Source: Saprospiraceae bacterium
GTDB taxonomy: Bacteria > Bacteroidota > Bacteroidia > Chitinophagales > Saprospiraceae
Length of the DNA stretch: 50,052 nt
Direction of reading: 5' to 3'
Assembly (NCBI GenBank): GCA_020629965.1
Contig: JAHDCG010000010.1
Span: forward strand, 29,649-79,700
Shown here: piece after piece, positions 43,631 through 50,052 of the stretch
Position numbering within the stretch: position 1 is the stretch's first letter
How the letters are laid out: every line of letters begins with the position of its first letter
Notes under the pieces: generated by a model
What the model was told of the DNA's origin: nothing
Databases searched by the model: none
The model's input: only the letters and a program-made list of their open reading frames with translations
Program-made: the position numbers and the translations under genes

Positions 43631-45019
43631 ATGAAAATTAAAAACATTCTCATTTTTATCGCGCTGCTCGGCACTTTTTCTCTGATGGCACAAATCCAAA
43701 ACAAGCCCGCAAAGCCGGCGGCATCCGTCAAAAAAGAACTGCTGCAAAGCGGGCCGATGCCGACCTACTCCGAAATGCGCGAGGTCGGAATATGGCTGCA
43801 AACCAAAACGGCAGCCGACGTTTTTATTTCATATTACCCCGTCAAAAATGTGTTAGCCGACAGCTTGGGCGTTCCCAAACTCCGAAAAAAATACACAACC
43901 GCCGTCGTGCAGACCAAGGCAGACAACGCCTACACCGCGCACCTCGTCGCCGACAGAGTCGAGCCGGGCTACCTCTACGCCTACGAAGTTTCCGTCAACG
44001 GCGTAACCTTGGAATTTCCCTATCCCCTCACCTTTCAATCGCAAGCCCTGTGGCAATACCGTACCGACCCGCCGCCGTTTCGCATGGCAGTCGGCAGTTG
44101 CTCCTACATCAACGAACCGGAGTACGACCGCCCGGGCCGAGGTTACGGCGGAGAGTACGATATTTTCAAATCCATAAACACCGCCGCCCCCGACGCCATG
44201 CTGTGGCTCGGCGATAATGTATATCTGCGCGAGGTGGATTGGTACTCGACGACGGGTATTCAAAAACGCTACACGCACACGCGCTCGACCGAAGAAATGC
44301 AGCCGCTGCTGGCTAACACACACCACTTTGCCATATGGGACGACCACGACTACGGCCCGAATGACAGCGACCGCAGCTTTATTCACAAAGACAAAACGCG
44401 CGAGGCATTTACGAATTTTTGGGGTAATCCGACTTACGGTGTACCCGGCGCACCGGAGGGCATTACTTCGCAATTTCAGTGGAATGACGTACAGTTTTTT
44501 CTGATGGATAATCGGTGGTTTCGCACGCCGAACGACTGCAAAACCTGCGAAAAAGTTTATTTCGGCAAAGCACAAATCGATTGGCTGATTGAGGCGATGG
44601 TCGGCAGCAAAGCGGCCTTTAAGGTCATCGCGACGGGCGGGCAGGTGCTTTCGACGGCGAAGGTGTACGAAAATTACGCAAAACTCAATCTCGAAGAACG
44701 CGCCTACCTGCTGCGCAGAATCAATGAAGAAGGCATCAAAAACGTCGTCTTTTTGACGGGCGACCGGCACCACACCGAGTTGAGTAAATTGGTCAATCCG
44801 GCGGGCAATACGCTGTACGACTGGACGGTTTCGCCGCTGACCTCGGGCTACGGGCCGCGCCAAGAGGAAAACCTTAATCGAGTTGCCGGCACTTTGGTAA
44901 CGGAAAGAAATTTCGGGACTTTGGACTTCAGCGGACCGCGCAAAAATCGGGTGCTGACGATGACGATTTGGGATAAAGACGGGAAGGAGATTTGGACGCG
45001 GCGGGTGGAGGCGGAGTAG
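43631..45019 (+). CDS. PhoD-like alkaline phosphatase family protein
   Basis: The 462-residue protein has a signal peptide (about 1-20). An N-terminal Ig-like purple-acid-phosphatase domain covers about 40-145 and a PhoD-type metallophosphatase domain covers about 150-440. Metal-ligand motifs are GSCSY near residue 153, LWLGDNVYLRE near 192, WDDHDYGPNDSDRSF near 236 and LTGDRHHTEL near 374. This agrees with Ca/Fe-dependent phosphodiesterase/phosphomonoesterase activity. The protein is secreted or periplasmic and likely scavenges phosphate. No Tat twin-arginine is visible, unlike classical PhoD. It stands alone, 20 bases from the convergent prmC gene. Confidence 0.9.
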   Translation: MKIKNILIFIALLGTFSLMAQIQNKPAKPAASVKKELLQSGPMPTYSEMREVGIWLQTKTAADVFISYYPVKNVLADSLGVPKLRKKYTTAVVQTKADNAYTAHLVADRVEPGYLYAYEVSVNGVTLEFPYPLTFQSQALWQYRTDPPPFRMAVGSCSYINEPEYDRPGRGYGGEYDIFKSINTAAPDAMLWLGDNVYLREVDWYSTTGIQKRYTHTRSTEEMQPLLANTHHFAIWDDHDYGPNDSDRSFIHKDKTREAFTNFWGNPTYGVPGAPEGITSQFQWNDVQFFLMDNRWFRTPNDCKTCEKVYFGKAQIDWLIEAMVGSKAAFKVIATGGQVLSTAKVYENYAKLNLEERAYLLRRINEEGIKNVVFLTGDRHHTELSKLVNPAGNTLYDWTVSPLTSGYGPRQEENLNRVAGTLVTERNFGTLDFSGPRKNRVLTMTIWDKDGKEIWTRRVEAE

Positions 45020-45039
45020 ATAATTGCGGAGAATAACCG

Positions 45040-45882
45040 TTAAAACCCCGCCGCAATCATCCGTTTTTTACCCTGCATATCTTCCTTGATTTTTACATAG
45101 TCAAAGCCGTTTGCGCGAACGTGCGCCGCGACTTCTTCCGCATTGTATTCATTACATTCAAAAAACAGAAAGCCGCTTTTGCTCAATTTTTGCCGAGCAA
45201 AAGCGGTTATTTTTTTGTAAAAAATTAAAGGATTTTCGTCGGTGGTGAAGAGGGCTAAATGCGGTTCGTGTCGCAAAACATGACTCGGCATCAGGGTCTT
45301 TTCGCGGGTCGGAATGTAGGGTGGATTGCTGACGATGATATCGCAGGTCGGCAGACTCCCCCACCCTTTTTCATTCAAAATATCCTGTAAAATAAAATCG
45401 ACCGCAACGGCATTTTTTTCCGCATTCTCCCGCGCCGTTTGCAAGGCTTTTTCACTCACATCCAAAGCAGAAATATCGAGGCGCGGCAACCGCTTTTTCA
45501 GCGTAATCGGAATGCAACCGCTGCCCGTACCGATGTCTAAAACGCTGCGTAAATGCGGATGTGCATTCGCCGTTTCTTCTATCCAAAACACCAATTCTTC
45601 CGTCTCCGGGCGCGGAATGAGGACGGCGGGATTGACGTTGAATTTCAGCCCGAAAAAATCCGCTTCACCGAGGATATACTGCACGGGTTCACCGGCGGCT
45701 AAACGGCGGTTAATTTCTTGAAAATGAGCGATTTGTGCAACGGTCAGTTCTCCTGCTTTTTGCGGATTGTAAATATCGAATGCGTCCTCGAAAATGATGC
45801 GAATAATGCTGCGGGCTTCGCCGACACTGTGCTGCGTGGTCAGCGTTTTAAAGAGGATGTTATCAGCTTCTTTTATTTTCAT
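45040..45882 (-). CDS. prmC: Peptide chain release factor N5-glutamine methyltransferase
   Basis: The 280-residue enzyme has an N-terminal helical release-factor-binding domain. The Rossmann methyltransferase domain contains the SAM motif VLDIGTGSGCIPITL near residue 116 and the catalytic NPPY in IIVSNPPYIPTRE near residue 183. The preceding ALIPRPETEELV block is diagnostic for PrmC/HemK. It methylates the Gln of the GGQ motif of release factors 1 and 2. The length is normal. It is preceded by a 102-bp gap holding a dispersed palindrome fragment and then a GNAT gene on the same strand. Confidence 0.95.
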   Translation of the reverse strand: MKIKEADNILFKTLTTQHSVGEARSIIRIIFEDAFDIYNPQKAGELTVAQIAHFQEINRRLAAGEPVQYILGEADFFGLKFNVNPAVLIPRPETEELVFWIEETANAHPHLRSVLDIGTGSGCIPITLKKRLPRLDISALDVSEKALQTARENAEKNAVAVDFILQDILNEKGWGSLPTCDIIVSNPPYIPTREKTLMPSHVLRHEPHLALFTTDENPLIFYKKITAFARQKLSKSGFLFFECNEYNAEEVAAHVRANGFDYVKIKEDMQGKKRMIAAGF

Positions 45883-45902
45883 TATTTAGTTGTCGGTTGC
45901 CT

Positions 45903-45928
45903 GAACCGTAGCATCGACTTTAGTCGAT
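45903..45928. repeat. Partial copy of the dispersed palindrome at 9900
   Basis: These 26 bases, beginning GAACCGTAGCATCGAC, are identical to 9900-9925 and contain the ATCGACT..AGTCGAT self-palindrome. The second half of the 9.9-kb element is not present here; GGCTG followed by a T run replaces it. Confidence 0.75.
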
Positions 45929-45984
45929 TGGCTGTTTTTAAAACGGTGGACGGTTGTATGGTACGGCGCGAATTATCTTACGAT

Positions 45985-46503
45985 TTACAACTCAACCTTA
46001 TACAACATCAACTCTTCCGTTTCCCCCGGCAGGGTCGTAAAGCCTTCGTGCCGCAGACCGATTTTTTCCAACAGTTTTTGGGATGCCGTATTATGTTTTG
46101 CGGTAATGCCGAGTATAGTTTTTAGGTCGAAATCTTCGCGTGCGGCTCGCATCAGTCGCGTCGCGCTCTCGGTGCCGTAGCCTTGCCCTTCGTAGTCGGG
46201 CAAAAAGGCGAAACCGATGTCGGTGCCGGGCAGTCCGGGGCGGTCGTAAAAGCCGCAATTTCCGATTTTCGTGCCGTCGCTTTTCAGTATCACCGCGTAA
46301 TTGCCGAAGCCCAATCTTTCCAACTGCGGTGTCATGCGGTCGGCAATGTATTTTTCCGCCTCGGCTACCGTTTTGACGTTGCGGTCACCGATATTTTGCA
46401 GCCATTTCGGCATGTTGAGGACTTCTAAAACGAAGGGCGCGTCTTCCCTGACCACGGGGCGCAGCAGCAATCTTTCGGTCTCGAAGGTTTTGTATTTTTT
46501 CAT
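45985..46503 (-). CDS. GNAT family N-acetyltransferase (RimJ/RimL type)
   Basis: The 172-residue protein begins RLLLRPVVREDAPFVLEVLN, typical of the RimJ/RimL branch. The acetyl-CoA loop GQGYGTESATRLM lies near residue 106 and LLEKIGLRHEGF near 150. It transfers acetyl groups to an amine, either a protein N-terminus or a small molecule. The chosen ATG at 46503 begins the canonical N-terminus; the longer frame from 46557 passes through heptamer repeats and is not coding. It is followed by the prmC gene on the same strand and preceded by three heptamer arrays. Confidence 0.88.
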   Translation of the reverse strand: MKKYKTFETERLLLRPVVREDAPFVLEVLNMPKWLQNIGDRNVKTVAEAEKYIADRMTPQLERLGFGNYAVILKSDGTKIGNCGFYDRPGLPGTDIGFAFLPDYEGQGYGTESATRLMRAAREDFDLKTILGITAKHNTASQKLLEKIGLRHEGFTTLPGETEELMLYKVEL

Positions 46504-46509
46504 TTGGCA

Positions 46510-46643
46510 GTAAAGAGTAGAGAGTGAAGAGTAAAGAGCCACGCGGGCAACTGACAACGGGCAACCGACAACGAGTCACAAGAATCGAAAGCACAGCGAA
46601 AAACCACAAACCCAACCACCAACCATCAACCACCAACCAACTC
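46510..46643. repeat. Three different heptamer arrays between GNAT and HupE-like genes
   Basis: Array 1 (46510-46537) has four units of form GTNNAGA, six bases from the GNAT start. Array 2 (46546-46573) alternates GGCAAC-N and GACAACG. Array 3 (about 46604-46643) has CCACCAA, CCATCAA, CCACCAA and CCAACTC, the inverted GGTTG family, and runs into the stop codon of the HupE-like gene. Nearly the whole 138-bp gap is thus periodic. Confidence 0.75.
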
Positions 46644-47319
46644 AGTGCGAATGAAAATACCCGTACATCTGAAAGACAAACAGCGCGACACCGGCAACGA
46701 TTAGGAAGCCGTTGGCGACTTTGTAAAAAGTCTCGTAGCTTTTGTATTTTTTCCACTTTGAAATAATAAAAACGATGGGAATGAGCGCGAGGATTTGCCC
46801 TAATTCCACGCCGATATTAAAGCTGACAATTTTGGCGACAATCATTTCCGTACCGATGTCGAAAGATTGCAGACGCGCCGACAAACCGAAGCCGTGAATG
46901 AGTCCGAAAATGAAGACCATGAACAGCAAATTCGGCGAGGTGACGCCGAAATATTTTTTAAAACCTTCCAAATTTTCAAAGCCCTTGTACAACACGCTCA
47001 AAGCGATAACCGCGTCGATGAGATGCTCGTCCGCTTTGATGCCGAGCAGCGTCGCACCGATGAGCGTGATGCTGTGACCGATGGTAAAAACGGTAATGAA
47101 TTTTACAATGTCTTTAAAATTGTTCAGATAAAAAATGACCCCGACGAGGAAAAGCAGGTGGTCGTAGCCGGTCAGCATGTGCTTGGCACCGACGAGGATG
47201 TAACTGAGCAGCCCGCCGTTAGCAAGAATTTCCTGATCGGTTTGCGAAACGCCGTGTGCTTGCAGCACAAGCGGCAACAGCAATAAAAATAAGAGAGAAA
47301 GTCGAGTTTGTAAATTCAT
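46642..47319 (-). CDS. HupE/UreJ-type membrane protein
   Basis: The 225-residue protein has a signal-like first helix ending before AHGVSQTD, then about six transmembrane helices. Conserved features of the HupE/UreJ_2 family are AKHMLTGYDHLLFLVG near residue 45, FTIGHSITL near 78, FGLIHGFGLSARL near 139 and FNIGVELGQ near 168, and a short His-containing C-terminus. Related proteins act as nickel or cobalt permeases in other bacteria, but many Bacteroidota members occur away from hydrogenase or urease genes, as here. The transport role is therefore inferred. It begins 203 bases from the divergent barrel gene. Confidence 0.85.
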   Translation of the reverse strand: MNLQTRLSLLFLLLLPLVLQAHGVSQTDQEILANGGLLSYILVGAKHMLTGYDHLLFLVGVIFYLNNFKDIVKFITVFTIGHSITLIGATLLGIKADEHLIDAVIALSVLYKGFENLEGFKKYFGVTSPNLLFMVFIFGLIHGFGLSARLQSFDIGTEMIVAKIVSFNIGVELGQILALIPIVFIISKWKKYKSYETFYKVANGFLIVAGVALFVFQMYGYFHSH

Positions 47320-47522
47320 ATCGGGTTGTTATTATAAAAGGTGCAAATTTATAAAAATAAATCTATCACGACCACGACTTAGCTTATGTTGAAGAATTAA
47401 AATAACCGTTTTGTCGCTTTTAAAATATCTATGATTGCCGACGCCTGAAAGAAAATGTGACGTTCTTGATTGTTGCCGTCATAATGCTATAAAATTAATT
47501 TTAAAAATCAAAAATACATTTC

Positions 47523-48206
47523 ATGTACAAAAGCTTTACCCTTACACTCCTTTTCTCCGTTTTCTCCTTTGCGGTTTTGCAGGCGCAATTTACGGACATC
47601 AGCAACACCGCTATTAAAGAGCCGACTTCGGCTCTGAGCCTTATGGTCGGTCTGACTAATTACCAAGGCGACCTCATCGAGCCGACTTTCGACTTCGGAG
47701 AGAGTAATTTCGCTTTCGGTTTGCGTTACAGCAAATACTTTTCCGAAAAATTGACCGGTAATCTCGGTGTGCTTTTCGGGGGTATTTCGGGTTCGGATGC
47801 GGACTATGATGCACGTGTAGCGCGCGGTTTTGAGTTGGAAAAGACCTCTTTGGTCAATGTCGCTTTGAGCGGTGACTACTACATTCTCGGTCAAAATCGC
47901 TACCGCAAAGATGAGAATACGGCTATCTATTTGAATGCCGGCATCAATCTGTCTTTTATAGATCCGGAGCCGACGGGCATCCTCGACGGTTCGGAAGAAG
48001 ACTTCGGCGGTTCGGCTTTCGGTGTACAAATCGGCGGCGGTCTGAAGCAGCATTTGAGCGAAAGACTCAGCTTAGCGGCAGAGTTAAGTTTCCGCCCGAC
48101 TTTTTCCGATGAAATCGACGGCATCAGCAAAAACGGAAATCCCGACAACAATGATACCTTCGTTTGGATTGGTTTAGCGGCGACTTATCAATTGGGAGAG
48201 AAGTAG
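47523..48206 (+). CDS. Outer membrane beta-barrel protein (DUF6089-like)
   Basis: The 227-residue protein has a signal peptide (about 1-21, ending LQAQ). A series of amphipathic beta strands follows, beginning with LSLMVGLTNYQGDL, a start seen in DUF6089-type barrels. The strands alternate with acidic loops (SDADYDARVARGFELEK and DGSEEDFGG). The last strand VWIGLAATYQLGEK ends close to the C-terminus, as in small outer membrane barrels. Probably eight strands in the outer membrane. No T9SS tail. The function is unknown; it may be structural. A strong terminator follows about 110 bases downstream. Confidence 0.8.
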   Translation: MYKSFTLTLLFSVFSFAVLQAQFTDISNTAIKEPTSALSLMVGLTNYQGDLIEPTFDFGESNFAFGLRYSKYFSEKLTGNLGVLFGGISGSDADYDARVARGFELEKTSLVNVALSGDYYILGQNRYRKDENTAIYLNAGINLSFIDPEPTGILDGSEEDFGGSAFGVQIGGGLKQHLSERLSLAAELSFRPTFSDEIDGISKNGNPDNNDTFVWIGLAATYQLGEK

Positions 48207-48235
48207 ATGATGGTTGGTAGTTGACGGACGAGGAA
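48207..48235. repeat. Short GGTTG-core heptamer run after the barrel gene
   Basis: Directly after the stop codon the sequence reads ATGGTTG, GTAGTTG, ACGGACG, about two and a half units of the GGTTG family also found at 35063 and 50036. Confidence 0.5.
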
Positions 48236-48318
48236 AGATGCTCGAAACTTGTGTCTTTTCATTGGGTCTGTCTTACTTTATACAACTTTCGATGACCGTC
48301 ATTTTGCTTTTGCATCTG

Positions 48319-48361
48319 AAAAAAATCCTGAATGTTCAGCGGAACGTTCAGGATTTTTTTT
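48319..48361 (+). terminator. Strong intrinsic terminator after the barrel gene
   Basis: AATCCTGAATGTTC (48324-48337) pairs with GAACGTTCAGGATT (48342-48355) with one mismatched pair. It is flanked by an A run upstream and a T run downstream, so it works in both directions. Confidence 0.85.
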
Positions 48362-48425
48362 GTGTTAAATCAGGCACAGTTCCGTCGTATTTCCGTTTCG
48401 TCAAACATTACTTCTGCGTTTCTCC

Positions 48426-48433
48426 TACCTTTG
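48426..48433 (+). promoter_or_regulatory. Candidate -7 box for the dockerin protein gene
   Basis: TACCTTTG fits TANNTTTG and lies 81 bases before the ATG at 48515. No TTTG -33 box at standard spacing was found. Confidence 0.4.
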
Positions 48434-48514
48434 TCAGACCATGAAATACTTCCCCCTTATTTTTAAATTATAATTCCGATACACGGGCTTGATTTTCAGA
48501 CTTATGACCTTGAA

Positions 48515-50035
48515 ATGAAAATCCCACAAACTTTTTATCCCATCACATTTCGATTACTCAGTCTGCTCCTCGCAGCCCTGCTGCCGCATTTTCTTGTCGC
48601 TCAATGCGACCCCGACACCGAGCCGCCCGTCGCTCAATTCGATACTTTGGTCATTTCCTGCACCGCCGTTTTACCGCCCGCCGGCACCGAAATTACTTTT
48701 CTCGACAACTGTGACCCCGACCCGCAAGTCGAAATTATCGACCAATTTACCGACGATAATTTTAACTGCGGTGACGCTGCTTTCCCGCAAGGGGTCGTGT
48801 ACATTACGCGCACCTACGAAGCAACCGATGTATCCGGCAATATCGCAACGGCGGATTTAACTATCGCCCTCGCGCGCCAAGTCGGCGTCACTTTCCCCGC
48901 CGACATCACTTGGACGGCGGAAGAATTTGCGGATTTTCCAAACATCACCGATCCGCAGCCTTTGAGCGACGACCTCGCCGAGACCGGCTCGGGTGTTCCC
49001 GACATCGCGTTAGGTCAGTTTTGCAATTACGCCCTCAGCAGCGAAACGGAAGTGTTGAACGGCTGCGGCGAAAACAACATCACCTTTCTGCGCACCTGGA
49101 TTGTCTTGGATTGGTGCACAAATTCTTTGATTACGGAAGGGGAAGACGGCAGTGACAACACCCAACTCATCAGCATTATCGACGCGGAAAACAGTACCGC
49201 GCCGACGGCGGTCTGCATTAGTAATATTGCCGTCGAAATCATGCCTTTGGACTCGAACGGCGACGGTCAACCGGATTTTTGTATGGTTGAATTATTCGCC
49301 GCTGACTTTGACAACGGCTCGACGGACGACACGACGCCGGCGGAAGACTTGCAGTTTTACTTCGACTCTGATTTTACCGAAACGTTTCGCGTCTTCACCG
49401 GGGCAGACCTCGGGCTTAATAATCTGCTGATTTATGTTGTGGATGAAGACGGCTGTTTCGCGGTTTGCGAATTGACTTTGCTTATTTCCGCTCCGGCCGG
49501 TACACCTTGCAATGCTTTCGACACCGAGGGCGTAAGCGGGCAGGTCAGAGTGCAAACGGGCGAACCGATTAACGACGTAACGGTGAGTATCGGCAGTTTG
49601 CAAGACATCACCGAAGCCGACGGTATGTACGACATTTCCGTGATAATCGAAGCGGGCAATTTCTTTGAGTTAATCGGCGATAAAAACACAAACATTGCCA
49701 ACGGCATAACGGGCGCGGATTTAATCCTCATCCGTCAGCACATTTTGAATGTCAATTCTATCGAAAATCCGGTTTACCTGCGCGCCGCCGATATCAACAA
49801 CAGCGGTGCGATTACGGGCGCGGATTTGGTCTTGGCGCGGCAGGCGATTTTGGGTGTAATTACCGAATTTCCGAACAGCGACTCTTGGCGATTTTACTTT
49901 AATTCTCAGCCCGTTCCGGAAGAATTGACAGAAAGTGCTGTCTTTCAGGCAGACGGCAGTTCGCAGGAATTTGAAATCGATTTTTGGGGCTATAAGGTGG
50001 GTGATGTGAACGGGAGTGCAGACCCGCAGAATTGA
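48515..50035 (+). CDS. Secreted protein with C-terminal dockerin-like repeats
   Basis: The 506-residue protein has a signal peptide (about 1-29, ending LVAQ). Beta-rich HYR/Ig-like segments follow, with cysteine pairs (ISCTAVLPP, DNCDPDPQ and NGCGENN) up to about residue 335. A carboxypeptidase-regulatory-like stretch covers about 342-390. Dockerin type I-like repeats follow: ITGADLILIRQHILN near 402 and NSGAITGADLVLARQAIL near 430, which bind calcium. The end DVNGSADPQN lies where related Saprospiria proteins often continue to a cohesin-like domain and a T9SS tail. Here it stops with TGA at 50033-50035 and a heptamer repeat follows, so it may be truncated. The type of export is uncertain. 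Confidence 0.8.
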   Translation: MKIPQTFYPITFRLLSLLLAALLPHFLVAQCDPDTEPPVAQFDTLVISCTAVLPPAGTEITFLDNCDPDPQVEIIDQFTDDNFNCGDAAFPQGVVYITRTYEATDVSGNIATADLTIALARQVGVTFPADITWTAEEFADFPNITDPQPLSDDLAETGSGVPDIALGQFCNYALSSETEVLNGCGENNITFLRTWIVLDWCTNSLITEGEDGSDNTQLISIIDAENSTAPTAVCISNIAVEIMPLDSNGDGQPDFCMVELFAADFDNGSTDDTTPAEDLQFYFDSDFTETFRVFTGADLGLNNLLIYVVDEDGCFAVCELTLLISAPAGTPCNAFDTEGVSGQVRVQTGEPINDVTVSIGSLQDITEADGMYDISVIIEAGNFFELIGDKNTNIANGITGADLILIRQHILNVNSIENPVYLRAADINNSGAITGADLVLARQAILGVITEFPNSDSWRFYFNSQPVPEELTESAVFQADGSSQEFEIDFWGYKVGDVNGSADPQN

Positions 50036-50052
50036 TGACGGTTGACGGTTGA
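50036..50052. repeat. GGTTG-core heptamer run at the window end
   Basis: After the final stop codon, read from its TGA, the sequence is TGACGGT, TGACGGT, TGA and then the window ends. The array probably continues beyond it. Confidence 0.6.

Overview
The window looks like a chromosomal stretch from a member of the Bacteroidota, probably Saprospiria-like. The evidence is a SusC/SusD pair, several secreted proteins ending in type IX secretion (T9SS) type A or type B (gliding motility-associated) C-terminal domains, recurrent TANNTTTG promoter boxes close to start codons, and little use of Shine-Dalgarno sites. No rRNA, tRNA, CRISPR array, phage module or complete insertion sequence was seen. Species assignment is inference.

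Layout. 1-5971 (+): a small membrane protein, a 1287-residue AsmA-type protein and two tandem Uma2 nuclease-fold paralogues. 6000-10981 (-): a polytopic membrane protein, a DUF1016/YhcG PD-(D/E)XK protein, a von Willebrand A lipoprotein and a membrane-anchored endonuclease/exonuclease/phosphatase (EEP) protein. 11162-14923 (+): an M1-like peptidase and a YdeP-type molybdopterin oxidoreductase. 14929-15739 (-): an HNH nuclease overlapped by a small coiled-coil protein. 16321-20775 (+): susC-susD after a long leader. 20838-21981 (-): a three-gene cassette of antitoxin-like, DUF4240 and GIY-YIG-like proteins. 22168-32020 (-): T9SS cargo, including a gene broken by one stop codon, an orphan sorting tail, and a vanadium haloperoxidase with MopE-type repeats; a DNA glycosylase and a lipoprotein acetolactate decarboxylase lie among them. 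32381-35004 (-): a Mn/Zn uptake locus (ATPase, binding protein, DtxR/MntR regulator) with no permease gene. 35221-38188 (+): pyrR, pyrB and a TrkA-type K+ channel. 38511-50035: a type B T9SS protein, a SemiSWEET, an overlapping HAD phosphatase/lactone oxidase pair, PhoD, PrmC, a GNAT acetyltransferase, a HupE/UreJ-like protein, an outer-membrane barrel and a dockerin-bearing secreted protein.

The signal that ordinary annotation does not explain lies between the genes. Many intergenic gaps are filled by tandem 7-nt units, each made of about five fixed bases plus two variable bases. They usually begin at a stop codon or end at a start codon. Three core families (TTAGA, TACGA and GGTTG/CAACC) recur at distant places in both orientations. 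Two TACGA arrays in opposite orientation flank a region with three tandem hairpins between pyrB and the K+ channel gene. The clearest regulatory site is a palindrome with 9-bp arms inside the mntR promoter.
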